Shown piece by piece: positions 9,156 through 18,133 of a DNA stretch of 64,000 nucleotides. The notes under the pieces are model-generated. The model was not told the origin of the DNA. It worked only from the letters and a program-made list of their open reading frames with translations, and did no database searches. The stretch's first letter is position 1; each line of letters begins with the position of its first letter. Location of the stretch: positions 15,281-79,280 of the forward strand of contig JBAYIE010000020.1 in the NCBI GenBank assembly GCA_041665785.1, in the 5' to 3' direction. Source of the DNA: JBAYIE01 sp041665785 (GTDB lineage: Bacteria; Bacteroidota; Bacteroidia; UKL13-3). The translations under genes and the position numbers were made by a program.

Positions 9156-9917
9156 ATGAGAATAGTGATTCTGGAAGACGAGGGTCCTGCACTGACACGG
9201 ATTCAAAATCTGGTTCGTGAAATTGTTCCCGACATTGATATTGCCGGTTCTGCAGACAGTATCGTTTCTGCTATTGACCTTTTCTCCAAAACGAAAGATA
9301 TAGATCTGGCCCTGATGGATATTGAACTGGCCGATGGACAGAGTTTCGAAATATTCACACGCATAAAAATTCCCTGTCCGGTTATTTTCACAACAGCCTA
9401 CGATGAGTATGCGTTGAAAGCGTTTAAACTAAACAGCATTGATTATCTGTTAAAACCCATCGACAAGAAAGAAATGCAAAAAGCGTTTGATAAATTTAGA
9501 TATTTACATGGAAAGGGACAACCGCAACAAAGCCATATTGAGAGCCTTCTTGCGAATCTTAGCATAAAGCAACAAAACCATAAAACCCGGTTTTTGGTTA
9601 AGGCCGGTACCAAGCTTTTGTCTATTTCAACTGATGAGATTGCCTATTTTCATGCCATCGACAAAGCGGTGTGGTTGCATACCAGAGACAACCGGAAATA
9701 CCCCATGGACCAATCGTTGGACGAAATAAACAAGAAACTAGATCCGTTGTGTTTTTTCCAATTGAACCGTCAATTTTTAACGCATTTCCAGTCCATTCAA
9801 CAAATCCATACTTACTTTAACGGCAAGCTTAAAGTAGAATTGAAACCTGAGATGACGGAAGAAGTTATTGTGAGTCGCGAGCGTGCACCGGAGTTCAAGC
9901 AGTGGCTTGATCGCTGA
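9156..9917 (+). CDS. LytTR-family response regulator
   Basis: 253 aa. The receiver domain (1-120) has the acidic pocket at E7/D8/E9, phosphoacceptor D55 (LALMDIELAD), T78 region (FTTAYDEY) and the conserved K near residue 104 (YLLKPI). The C-terminal LytTR DNA-binding domain begins near residue 145 (FLVKAGTKLLSISTDEIAYFHA) and includes FFQLNRQFLTH. It is the cognate partner of the kinase ending 7 bases upstream. LytTR regulators bind short direct repeats in target promoters; I could not identify target sites here. Confidence 0.92.
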   Translation: MRIVILEDEGPALTRIQNLVREIVPDIDIAGSADSIVSAIDLFSKTKDIDLALMDIELADGQSFEIFTRIKIPCPVIFTTAYDEYALKAFKLNSIDYLLKPIDKKEMQKAFDKFRYLHGKGQPQQSHIESLLANLSIKQQNHKTRFLVKAGTKLLSISTDEIAYFHAIDKAVWLHTRDNRKYPMDQSLDEINKKLDPLCFFQLNRQFLTHFQSIQQIHTYFNGKLKVELKPEMTEEVIVSRERAPEFKQWLDR

Positions 9918-9992
9918 TTGTCCGGACTCTTTATCGCATCTGCTTCGCTGCAACAATCCTGCCATTTGAACTAATTTCAGGCAGTACATCTT

Positions 9993-10026
9993 CTTGCATT
10001 TTTAAAACCCAAAGGTGCTATATTTG
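9993..10026 (+). promoter_or_regulatory. Bacteroidota promoter for pirin gene
   Basis: CTTG at 9993-9996 and TATATTTG at 10019-10026 with a 22-base spacer; the -7 box is an exact TAnnTTTG match. The start codon at 10052 is 25 bases further on. Confidence 0.55.
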
Positions 10027-10051
10027 TTATACCACATAAACCCCTTCTGCC

Positions 10052-11200
10052 ATGCGTGAATCCTTACCCAGAAGAAATTTTCTAACCCGGTTGTCGCTGG
10101 CTTTTGCTGCAGCCGTTACTGCACCGGTGAATGCCTTTTCCAATACCATCCGGGCAATCGATCCATTAAGTGCTGATCATATGAATCCCATCAAATCTAT
10201 AAAACGGCTCGGTTTTCAATGGGAAACTGCCGATCCCTTTCTATTTTGTGTACACCACGAAGACCGGTTCCCTAAAGGCAATGCGGAATGCGGACCACCT
10301 TCGTCGATGCTGCAGGGGCGTTCGATGGGTGATGATTTTATCATCAAAGATGGTTTCAGAATGTATCATGGAAAAAGAGTGCCGGGGTTTCCCGGACATC
10401 CGCACCGGGGTTTTGAGACCATTACGGTGGTTCGAAACGGACTGGTAGACCATGCCGACTCCATGGGTGCATCGGGTCGTTATGGAAACGGCGATGTGCA
10501 GTGGATGACAGCAGGCAAAGGCGTGCAACACTCGGAGATGTTTCCTTTGTTGAAGATGGATGCCGAAAATCCACTGGAATTGTTTCAGATCTGGCTCAAT
10601 CTTCCCGCCAAACAAAAAATGGTGAAGCCTCATTTCAAGATGCTATGGGCCGAAAGTATTCCGAATGCTGAATTCAAGGATTTAGCAAACAAAAAAACAC
10701 GGATTGAAGTGATTGCAGGAAAGCTTGGCAAATTTCAGGCTTCTGCGCCTCCACCCGATTCATGGGCGGCTGATCCTGATCATGAAGTAGCCATATGGAA
10801 TATAAAAATGGAAGCCGGTGCAACCTGGAACCTTCCCGCAGCTTCGGCCGGGATTAATCGCACCCTCTTTTATTACGAGGGTGAAAAATTGCAAATAAAC
10901 GGACAACCCATTCCCTCTTATCATGCAGTGGAATTGGCTTCAACGGTGGAAGTCATATTAACAGCCGGAAATACCGGTGCGAGCATTTTAATGTTGCAGG
11001 GTAAACCCATTGGAGAACCTGTTGTGCAATACGGTCCATTTGTGATGAATACCAAAGAAGAGATCCATCAGGCCTTTGAAGATTATAACCGCGATCAATT
11101 TGGCGGTTGGCCATGGCCAAGGTACGATCAGGTGCATCCGCGCAGCAAATCCCGTTTTGCCCGGCATGCTGATGGGCGGGAGGAAATTAAGCAGGGGTAA
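10052..11200 (+). CDS. Pirin family protein with twin-arginine-like leader
   Basis: 382 aa. The N-terminus PRRNFLTRLSLAFAAAVTAPVNAF resembles a twin-arginine signal, so export of a folded metalloprotein is likely. The bicupin core shows the pirin metal-binding signature GFPGHPHRGFETIT and GVQHSEMF. Pirins are Fe(II)-binding cupins; some have quercetin 2,3-dioxygenase activity and others are regulators. An exported version argues against a role as a nuclear-type cofactor or cytoplasmic regulator and favours an oxygenase-like activity in the periplasm, though this is inference. Ends with a basic C-terminal tail. It has its own promoter and no obvious operon partner. Confidence 0.88.
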   Translation: MRESLPRRNFLTRLSLAFAAAVTAPVNAFSNTIRAIDPLSADHMNPIKSIKRLGFQWETADPFLFCVHHEDRFPKGNAECGPPSSMLQGRSMGDDFIIKDGFRMYHGKRVPGFPGHPHRGFETITVVRNGLVDHADSMGASGRYGNGDVQWMTAGKGVQHSEMFPLLKMDAENPLELFQIWLNLPAKQKMVKPHFKMLWAESIPNAEFKDLANKKTRIEVIAGKLGKFQASAPPPDSWAADPDHEVAIWNIKMEAGATWNLPAASAGINRTLFYYEGEKLQINGQPIPSYHAVELASTVEVILTAGNTGASILMLQGKPIGEPVVQYGPFVMNTKEEIHQAFEDYNRDQFGGWPWPRYDQVHPRSKSRFARHADGREEIKQG

Positions 11201-11337
11201 AAATCAGCTAAACTACTGCTGTATGTCATAGTCTTCCATAACATGGGGTTATAACTTTATGCCTGGAATATTGCCTTTGTGTAGTCGCTGAATTGCGTTC
11301 AATCAGAAAATGCAGTATTCCTTAAAACACCTGAAAT

Positions 11338-11829
11338 ATGACATACTCAACCGATGAATGTTGTCCTCATTTTTCACCCGAAAAATGGGATAAGAAACAC
11401 CATGATTGGAAGCACAAACCTTTCATCATGGAAAGTATTCCCACTCTCTTCCATATCCCTTTTCCACCGATGATTGGTAAGAAAGCCGAAAAAATGACCC
11501 GGTTGAAAGAAGCTGCGAAGGTGACTGAAGAACACAAAGAAGATGCTTTGTTCTTGTTTCGCGATCCCTCTGCTTTTCGCTCTGAATTGTATTTATCGAC
11601 CACCGGAACCGTACCTCATGCCAACAATGTGGCCATCAGCGGGAAATTTGTAAGCCGTGTTTTTGACGGAAATTACAATGCCATACCCAAATTTATGAAA
11701 CAAATGGATGCATGGCTGGTGACCGAGGGCTTGAAGGCAAAGGATTATTATGTGCATTATGCGTACTGTCCGAAATGTGCAAAGAAATTCGGGGCCAATT
11801 ATATGATCTTGTTTGCACGCGTTGATTAA
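11338..11829 (+). CDS. Conserved hypothetical protein with C-terminal CxxC
   Basis: A 163-aa soluble protein that I do not assign to a named family. Visible features are a His/Cys/Trp-rich N-terminus (ECCPHFSPEKWDKKHHDWKHK), a central LFHIPFPPMIGKK stretch, and a C-terminal CPKCAKKFG (residues about 147-155) that could form half of a metal site or a redox pair. There is no signal peptide or membrane segment. The C-terminal half (FVSRVFDGNYNAIPKFMKQMDAW) has a slight look of GyrI-like ligand-binding proteins, which I would not rely on. It stands alone between the pirin gene and the Rrf2 regulator gene. Confidence 0.7.
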   Translation: MTYSTDECCPHFSPEKWDKKHHDWKHKPFIMESIPTLFHIPFPPMIGKKAEKMTRLKEAAKVTEEHKEDALFLFRDPSAFRSELYLSTTGTVPHANNVAISGKFVSRVFDGNYNAIPKFMKQMDAWLVTEGLKAKDYYVHYAYCPKCAKKFGANYMILFARVD

Positions 11830-11910
11830 GAATTTGAGTTTATAGTTTTTGAGCAGTTGACCCAGGTTTCTTTCTGAACATCTTACGCAGCGACCTTCGT
11901 CTCTTTTTGT

Positions 11911-11918
11911 TACTTTTG
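11911..11918 (+). promoter_or_regulatory. Bacteroidota -7 box for Rrf2 gene
   Basis: TACTTTTG, an exact TAnnTTTG match, ends 6 bases before the ATG at 11925, implying a leaderless or nearly leaderless transcript. Confidence 0.45.
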
Positions 11919-11924
11919 CGTACT

Positions 11925-12353
11925 ATGATGTCGATGAAATGTAAGTATGCCATTAAAGCCCTGGTGAGGTTGGGTATGCATTTTGAAAAAGGCAACCTGT
12001 TTACGGCCGACATCGCCACTGCTGAAAATATTCCTAAAAAATTTCTCGAACAAATCCTGTTGGAATTGAAACATGCCGGTTTTGTTGGAAGTAAATCCGG
12101 TTATGGAGGTGGATATTACCTGAAAAAACAACCGAAAGATATTAATGTAGCCGACATTTACCGTTTGTTTGACGGGATGATTGCGCTGGTGCCGTGCGCT
12201 GCAGTTCAGTACTACGAAAAATGTGAAGATTGTACCACAGAAGCAACTTGCGTAATTCGCAGGGAATTCATAAAAATCAAAGAACAAACCCGTCAGGTGA
12301 TGAAAAAAACAACCTTACAATCATTTTTAACTCAATCTAAATCAAGGAGATAA
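11925..12353 (+). CDS. Rrf2-family transcriptional regulator with cysteine cluster
   Basis: About 142 aa from the ATG at 11925; this start makes the N-terminus MMSMKCKYAIKAL, which aligns with the typical Rrf2 beginning (MxSxKCxYALRAL). The winged helix covers about residues 1-65 (IPKKFLEQILLELKHAGFVGSKSGYGGGYYL, recognition helix plus wing). Four cysteines follow in the pattern C-x8-C-x2-C-x5-C (CAAVQYYEKCEDCTTEATC), at the place where IscR/NsrR-type members bind an iron-sulphur cluster, so it may sense redox, iron or NO. It lies just upstream of DUF2490 and TSUP-permease genes on the same strand and is a likely regulator of them; CymR-type Rrf2 proteins elsewhere regulate sulphur genes. Confidence 0.88.
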   Translation: MMSMKCKYAIKALVRLGMHFEKGNLFTADIATAENIPKKFLEQILLELKHAGFVGSKSGYGGGYYLKKQPKDINVADIYRLFDGMIALVPCAAVQYYEKCEDCTTEATCVIRREFIKIKEQTRQVMKKTTLQSFLTQSKSRR

Positions 12354-12394
12354 AAAAATTTCGCTTTATACTCTACCAATTTGATAGAATTACT

Positions 12395-12402
12395 TATTTT
12401 TG
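12395..12402 (+). promoter_or_regulatory. Bacteroidota -7 box for DUF2490 gene
   Basis: TATTTTTG matches TAnnTTTG exactly and ends 4 bases before the GTG start at 12407. If used, the transcript is leaderless. This suggests separate transcription from the Rrf2 gene. Confidence 0.4.
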
Positions 12403-12406
12403 ACCC

Positions 12407-13177
12407 GTGAAAATCAAAAAAGGAATCCTGATTCTGTTGGCTGCAACAAGTTGCTTTGTGCAAACTACGAAAGCCATCGGACAAGCAACGGGTAAGCCGG
12501 TTACACATCAACAATTGATGTGGTATGGTATATTTTCTTCTCTCTATATAAACGAACTGTGGTATGTGCAAGCGGAATTACAGGAAAGACATTTCATACA
12601 TCCTGAAGCTCAGCATCAGGGTTTATTGCGGATTCATTTGCACCGCAGCTTAGGGAAGAGCGGTTGGGAAACCTCTGCAGGCCTGGCCTTCTTTCTGCAC
12701 AACCCGAATGATCCGGAAGCGCTTTCTCCCTTAACCACACCGGAGATCAGGCCGCATGTTGAATTTGCCTGTAAGCGAAGATCTCCCGGTATTACGCTTG
12801 ACCATCGCTACCGGATGGAACTCCGGTATTATCACAATACAAACGATCAGCAATCCATATTGGAAGATGGCTATCATTTTGAAAATTTTCGATTTCGTTA
12901 TCGCTTACAAGCTACCATTCCAATCTGGAAATCTGCATCCACAACCTTGTTAAACCTTAAACTCAGTGATGAAATTCACCTTAATGCAGGTGAAAAAATA
13001 GTGAAAAACACTTTTGATCAAAACCGAATATACCTCGGTTTAAATCTGCAGGCAACAGAACACCTGGCCATTGAAACAGGTTATATGCATTACCTGCAAC
13101 AACGATCGAATGGCGCTTATTTTGAGCGTGATATCCTGCGTCTTATTGTATTTCATAAACTCTACCTGAAAAAATAA
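12407..13177 (+). CDS. DUF2490-type outer membrane beta-barrel protein
   Basis: 256 aa from a GTG start; the next in-frame ATG would remove the signal peptide (MKIKKGILILLAATSCFVQTTKA), so GTG is preferred. The mature protein consists of alternating short beta-strands with many aromatic residues and conserved WYGIFSSLYINELWYVQAELQERHF and a YRLQATIPIW stretch, characteristic of the DUF2490 family of small Bacteroidota outer membrane barrels. The role is unknown. The TSUP permease gene begins 15 bases downstream, so the two are probably co-transcribed and may form an outer/inner membrane pair for a small anion. Confidence 0.75.
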   Translation: MKIKKGILILLAATSCFVQTTKAIGQATGKPVTHQQLMWYGIFSSLYINELWYVQAELQERHFIHPEAQHQGLLRIHLHRSLGKSGWETSAGLAFFLHNPNDPEALSPLTTPEIRPHVEFACKRRSPGITLDHRYRMELRYYHNTNDQQSILEDGYHFENFRFRYRLQATIPIWKSASTTLLNLKLSDEIHLNAGEKIVKNTFDQNRIYLGLNLQATEHLAIETGYMHYLQQRSNGAYFERDILRLIVFHKLYLKK

Positions 13178-13192
13178 ATAACTCTTTTAATA

Positions 13193-14098
13193 ATGGAAGC
13201 TGTAAGCAGTATTTCTTTTTCCAGACTGATGCGCTGGTATATTATCGTCATAGCACTGTTGATTTTGACCACAATCACCACTGTTTCTGGTGTCTATTTA
13301 TTTGCCGGAAAACAAACATTCCAACACGTGGTATCCTTTTTTCAGTATTTTATTCAGGAAGAATTTTTCAACTACCTTCTGGTTGGAATTGTCGCTCAAT
13401 TAATAGATGGTTCGTTGGGAATGGCATATGGAGTTAGTTCAACTTCATTTCTGATCAGTACAGGTGTTTCCCCGGCAACGGCAAGTGCCAGTGTTCACAT
13501 TGCTGAAGTTTTTACATCAGGGATCTCCGGCATTTCGCATTGGAAATTTGGAAATATAGACCGGAACATGTTTAAAAAACTGGTGATACCGGGTGCCATA
13601 GGAGCAGCTCTTGGTGCTTACTTTTTAACATCGTTTGATGGCGATCTGATTAAGCCTTATATCTCCGTTTATTTACTGATTATGGGTTTCATTATTCTGG
13701 CTAAAGCTGCACGCAAAACAGTGGCGTTTAAAAATTACAGGCACATGCGCAAACTGGCACTGTTGGGTGGCTTCATCGATGCTTCGGGTGGCGGAGGTTG
13801 GGGACCAGTAGTTACAACTACTCTGATTGGATCTGGAAAAAACCAAAAACGCACCATTGGTACTGTTAATGCGGTTGAATTCCTGGTAGCCTTAACGGCT
13901 TCAGGAATATTTACTTTGTTTATTGGGATCAATAGTTGGTTGGTCATAGCCGGTCTCATTGTGGGTGGTGCCATAGCAGCGCCTATTGGTGCTTATGTCT
14001 GTCACAAGATTAATGTGCGGGCTGCTATGTCGGTAATTGGTTTGCTGATCATCTTTCTTAGTATTCGCACCATTTTAAAATCTGTCGGTATACTTTAG
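13193..14098 (+). CDS. TSUP (TauE/SafE, DUF81) family permease
   Basis: 301 aa with about eight hydrophobic segments. The duplicated TSUP motifs are visible: LVGIVAQLIDGSLGMAYG with VSPATASASVHIAEVFTSG in the first half, and GGFIDASGGGGWGPVVTTTLIGSG with RTIGTVNAVEFLVAL in the second. TSUP permeases export or import sulphite, sulphoacetate, thiosulphate and similar small anions. An extra N-terminal membrane helix (about residues 15-40) precedes the core. Its position behind an Rrf2 regulator and DUF2490 gene fits regulated sulphur-compound transport; the substrate is inference. Confidence 0.88.
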   Translation: MEAVSSISFSRLMRWYIIVIALLILTTITTVSGVYLFAGKQTFQHVVSFFQYFIQEEFFNYLLVGIVAQLIDGSLGMAYGVSSTSFLISTGVSPATASASVHIAEVFTSGISGISHWKFGNIDRNMFKKLVIPGAIGAALGAYFLTSFDGDLIKPYISVYLLIMGFIILAKAARKTVAFKNYRHMRKLALLGGFIDASGGGGWGPVVTTTLIGSGKNQKRTIGTVNAVEFLVALTASGIFTLFIGINSWLVIAGLIVGGAIAAPIGAYVCHKINVRAAMSVIGLLIIFLSIRTILKSVGIL

Positions 14099-14330
14099 TA
14101 CCTTTTTTATATTCAAACCAAGCTTGAATTCTAAACGCAGTGCACCAATTTGTAAATGGGTCGCTCTCCCACTTACTAAGTAGTAAAAAAATCAAATTGA
14201 ATTATATTAGTTTGATTCAACAGCGAATCGATATTTTATTGTTGCTATAATTAATGACCCTCAACCGCTTAATTCATGAACACTTAAAGCATCAACACAT
14301 ATCACCTAAGTACATATTTATCCTTTTCCT

Positions 14331-14338
14331 TATCTTTG
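14331..14338 (+). promoter_or_regulatory. Bacteroidota -7 box for mtaB
   Basis: TATCTTTG, exact TAnnTTTG match, ends 6 bases before the ATG at 14345. The ~245-bp region upstream (14099-14344) is AT-rich and contains an AATCAAA/TTTGATT inverted repeat near 14191-14217 but no gene. Confidence 0.5.
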
Positions 14339-14344
14339 CGGCCC

Positions 14345-15664
14345 ATGCATAAAACAGCTGCATATTATACCCTGGGTTGTAAACTGAATTTTTCCGAAAC
14401 TTCAACCATTGGTCGTCAATTGACCGGTGCGGGTTTTCGTAAAGTTGAATTTCACGAAGGTGCAGATGTATATGTAATCAATACCTGTTCGGTGACGGAT
14501 CATGCCGACCGCAAATGCAAAAAGGTTGTCAAAGAAGCGTTGCGTCATAATCCCGGTGCATTTATTACCGTAATCGGCTGTTACGCACAATTGAAGCCGC
14601 ATGAAATTGCAAAGATCGAAGGTGTTGATCTGGTTTTAGGTGCAGCAGAGAAATTCAATATTGACCAGTATTTAACCGATATCCGTAAAAAACCAGAAGC
14701 GTTGGTAGCTGAAGGTAAAATCAGGGAAGTGTTGGATTACCATGCCTCCTACTCCATTGGCGACCGCACCCGGGCTTTCATGAAGGTGCAGGACGGATGT
14801 GATTATTTCTGCTCGTTTTGTACGATTCCACTGGCTCGTGGAAAAAGCCGGAGCGACACCATCGCGAATGTAGTGCAACAAGCCTGTGAAGTGGTTGAAT
14901 CGGGAATTAAAGAAATAGTGCTGACAGGGGTAAACACTGGAGATTTTGGAACCCAAAACGGGGAAACATTTTATGGCCTGTTGAAAGCATTGTTAGAAGT
15001 GCATGGACTGGAACGCATCCGCATTTCATCGATAGAACCCAATTTATTAACCGATGAAATTATTGAACTGGCAGCAGCTTCGCCGGTTATTGTCCCGCAT
15101 TTTCACATCCCTTTGCAATCGGGTTCCAATGAAATATTGCAATGGATGCGCAGAAAATACGATCGGGAATTATATGCATCCCGCGTGGAGAAAATAAAAT
15201 CATTGATTCCGCATTGTTGTATTGGTGTAGATGTAATTGTAGGATTTCCGGGTGAAACACAGGAACATTTCCTGGATACTTACAAATTTTTGAATGAATT
15301 GGACATTTCCTACCTGCATGTATTCACCTACAGCGAAAGGGTAAACACCACAGCCATAAAGATGCCGGGCAAGGTGAAACAGGGAGATCGTTTTGACCGC
15401 AACAAAATGCTGAGTATACTCAGTGAGAAGAAAAGAAGGGCTTTTTATGAATCGCAACTGGGTAAATCATCTCTGGTATTGTGGGAAGCCGAAAACGATC
15501 ATTCAACCATGTATGGTTTTACCGAAAATTACATCCGTGTTAAAACAGCTTACGACCCGATGCTGGTAAACGAAATTACACCATTCGAACTCAAAGCGAT
15601 TGATGCCGATATGGTAGTTAGCGGTTCGTTGGTATTGAGCTCAGTTCCTGCCATACATGGGTAA
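14345..15664 (+). CDS. mtaB: tRNA t6A37 methylthiotransferase MtaB
   Basis: 439 aa from the ATG at 14345. The N-terminal UPF0004 domain carries its three cluster cysteines C12 (LGCKLNFSE), C48 (NTCSVT) and C79 (GCYAQ). The radical-SAM domain carries CxxxCxxC at C152/C156/C159 (CDYFCSFC). A TRAM-like C-terminal domain follows. The CKLNFSE variant of the first motif is typical of the MtaB branch, which converts t6A to ms2t6A at position 37 of tRNAs decoding ANN codons, rather than of MiaB or RimO. tsaD, needed to make the t6A substrate, lies about 18 kb downstream in this window. Confidence 0.93.
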   Translation: MHKTAAYYTLGCKLNFSETSTIGRQLTGAGFRKVEFHEGADVYVINTCSVTDHADRKCKKVVKEALRHNPGAFITVIGCYAQLKPHEIAKIEGVDLVLGAAEKFNIDQYLTDIRKKPEALVAEGKIREVLDYHASYSIGDRTRAFMKVQDGCDYFCSFCTIPLARGKSRSDTIANVVQQACEVVESGIKEIVLTGVNTGDFGTQNGETFYGLLKALLEVHGLERIRISSIEPNLLTDEIIELAAASPVIVPHFHIPLQSGSNEILQWMRRKYDRELYASRVEKIKSLIPHCCIGVDVIVGFPGETQEHFLDTYKFLNELDISYLHVFTYSERVNTTAIKMPGKVKQGDRFDRNKMLSILSEKKRRAFYESQLGKSSLVLWEAENDHSTMYGFTENYIRVKTAYDPMLVNEITPFELKAIDADMVVSGSLVLSSVPAIHG

Positions 15665-15763
15665 AACTTTATCGATACCTGCATACAACGAAAGCGGCAA
15701 AATGGGTGTCTTACGGGGATATCACCAATAAATCGACCGGTAAATAATATATTGCGCCCCGAA

Positions 15764-18082
15764 ATGACCAAACCTTCCCTTTCAAAATTTCCCCTTTTAT
15801 TCAGCCTGTTGTTCCTTGCCTCGTTCGCCTGGTCACAAACCGGAGAAGTACGCGGTATAGTTTATGATAAAGAAAGCGGAGAACCCATCATCTTCACCCC
15901 GGTATTCATACAGGAAACCATGGTGGGTAAGACTACCGATATCAACGGTTTCTTTTCCATTTCACGTATCAAACCGGGTAGTTATACCCTGAAATGTTAT
16001 GCCATGGGATACGATACGTCGTCTACACGCATAAACATTGGTGATGGAGGCATTCTGACGCAGAATATCTATCTGAAAAAACTCACCCATCAATTGAAAG
16101 AAGTGGAAATTTCGGGTGAGCGTGAAAAGCGTAAAACCGATACCCGTGTATCCAATATTACTATTACTACGCGCGACATGAAGCAATTGCCGTCATTTGG
16201 CGGGGAACCTGATCTGGCGCAATACCTGCAGATTTTACCCGGAGCCGTATTCAGCGGTGATCAGGGAGGTCAATTGTATATCCGGGGAGGAACACCTGTT
16301 CAAAACAAAGTTTTGCTGGATGGTATGACTATTTATAATCCGTTTCACTCCATCGGATTGTTTTCGGTATTTGATGCCGATATTATCCGTACGGCAGATG
16401 TATCGGCCGGTGGATTCAATGCACAGTATGGTGGCCGGATCGGATCCATTGTAGATGTTACCACGCGCGAAGGCAATAAACGTCATACGGCCGGGAAAAT
16501 TTCGGTCAACACGATGGCTTCCAAGTTTTTGCTGGAAGGACCCATCAGTAAGTTTGCAGATGGAAGCAGCTTTTCTTATATACTCTCTAATAAAACCTCT
16601 TATCTCAACCGCACTTCAGAGACCTTGTATCCTTATGCAGATCCGGAACAAAAACGCAATGGATTACCATTCAGTTTTAACGACACCTATGGCAAACTCT
16701 CTCTGGTTGGATCCAATGGAAGTAAAATCAACGTTTATGGATTTAATTTTCTGGATGAGGTGAATTATCCTCAAACCAAATACAATTGGAATTCGTACGG
16801 ATTGGGTACCAACTTTTTTATCATACCGGAAGGATCAACCATTATTAACGGCGCCGGTTCGTATTCGAAATATGCCATTGAACAGGTGGAAAGAGATAAT
16901 TTGCCCCGCAGAAGTGAAATATCAGGATTCAATATTGCGATCAACTTTACCAATTTTATAGGTAAAGATGATATCAAATACGGATTTGAAATCAATGGTT
17001 TTAGCACAGATTTTGCGTTTGTAAATTCATACGGACGTAAAATGTCTGAACAACAAAACACAACAGAATTGTGTGCCTTTGTGAAATACAAAAAAAATCT
17101 GGGTGGCCGGGTGATTATTGAAACCGGTTTACGCTCTCAATATTATGCATCATTGGGAAATCTCACGCTGGAACCACGCATAGGTGCCAAGTACAACATG
17201 ACCGACAAAATCCGTATCAAGGGTGCATTCGGTTATTATTCTCAAAATCTCATGGCAGCCGTTTCCGATCAGGATGTGGTGAATTTGTTTTATGGATTTT
17301 TATCCAGTCCGGAAGGAAGTGTTGGCAGTGCTTTTGGCGACCAGTCGCTGGCTCAGCGTGTACAAACAGCGTATCATTATGTTGCCGGAATGGAATTTGA
17401 TATCGGACAACATGCCGAAATTAATGTGGAAGCGTATTACAAAGACTTTACACAACTTACCAATATCAACCGCGATAAACAATACGACGACGACGAGGTC
17501 CATAACGATAAACCGGAAAGGTTACGTGTGGATTATGTGGTTGAAAGAGGTAATGCATACGGAGCTGATATCCGATTCAAATATGAATACCGGAGAATTT
17601 ATTTCTGGTCGGTATACTCGCTCACCTATGTAACGCGAAACGATGGAATCCGCTCGTATTTTCCCAATTTCGACCGCAGACATAACCTCAATTTTGTAGC
17701 TACTTATGCGTTGGGAAAAGACAAAAGCTGGAATGTAAATGCCCGCTGGAACTTTGGCTCTGGATTTCCATTTACCCAGACTCAGGGTGTTTACGAACAA
17801 GTTAGTTTTATCAATGGTGTATCTACAGATTATACCAACCAAAATGGTCAGTTGGGCTATTACTATACCGAATTCAATACCGGCCGATTACCTTATTTCC
17901 ACAGGCTCGACCTTTCAGTGTCCAAAAAAATTACTTTCAGCGAGACACGTCATGTGACGCTAACAGCTGCTGTTACCAACGCATACAACCGTCAGAATAT
18001 TTTTTACTTTGACCGGGCCAATTACGAGCGTATCGATCAGCTGCCTATTATTCCCACATTGGGGATAAATTATTCCTTCTAA
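15764..18082 (+). CDS. TonB-dependent receptor with carboxypeptidase-D-like N-domain
   Basis: About 772 aa from the ATG at 15764. Signal peptide ends near FAWSQ. The CarboxypepD_reg-like domain (EVRGIVYDKESGEPIIFTPV to GYDTSSTRINI) precedes a plug domain with QLYIRGGTPVQNKVLLDGMTIYN and a GGRIGSIVDVTTREGN motif, then the beta-barrel, which ends in F (TLGINYSF). The ligand is unknown; no SusD gene is adjacent. It is followed after 51 bases by a large TPR protein gene and then a beta-barrel gene, and the three may form one envelope-related unit. Distinct in sequence from the receptor at 5637-8057. Confidence 0.87.
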   Translation: MTKPSLSKFPLLFSLLFLASFAWSQTGEVRGIVYDKESGEPIIFTPVFIQETMVGKTTDINGFFSISRIKPGSYTLKCYAMGYDTSSTRINIGDGGILTQNIYLKKLTHQLKEVEISGEREKRKTDTRVSNITITTRDMKQLPSFGGEPDLAQYLQILPGAVFSGDQGGQLYIRGGTPVQNKVLLDGMTIYNPFHSIGLFSVFDADIIRTADVSAGGFNAQYGGRIGSIVDVTTREGNKRHTAGKISVNTMASKFLLEGPISKFADGSSFSYILSNKTSYLNRTSETLYPYADPEQKRNGLPFSFNDTYGKLSLVGSNGSKINVYGFNFLDEVNYPQTKYNWNSYGLGTNFFIIPEGSTIINGAGSYSKYAIEQVERDNLPRRSEISGFNIAINFTNFIGKDDIKYGFEINGFSTDFAFVNSYGRKMSEQQNTTELCAFVKYKKNLGGRVIIETGLRSQYYASLGNLTLEPRIGAKYNMTDKIRIKGAFGYYSQNLMAAVSDQDVVNLFYGFLSSPEGSVGSAFGDQSLAQRVQTAYHYVAGMEFDIGQHAEINVEAYYKDFTQLTNINRDKQYDDDEVHNDKPERLRVDYVVERGNAYGADIRFKYEYRRIYFWSVYSLTYVTRNDGIRSYFPNFDRRHNLNFVATYALGKDKSWNVNARWNFGSGFPFTQTQGVYEQVSFINGVSTDYTNQNGQLGYYYTEFNTGRLPYFHRLDLSVSKKITFSETRHVTLTAAVTNAYNRQNIFYFDRANYERIDQLPIIPTLGINYSF

Positions 18083-18133
18083 AAATGCCCTCCTCGGTAG
18101 CTTTGACGTTATTGATCCAAATCAATCAACGCC

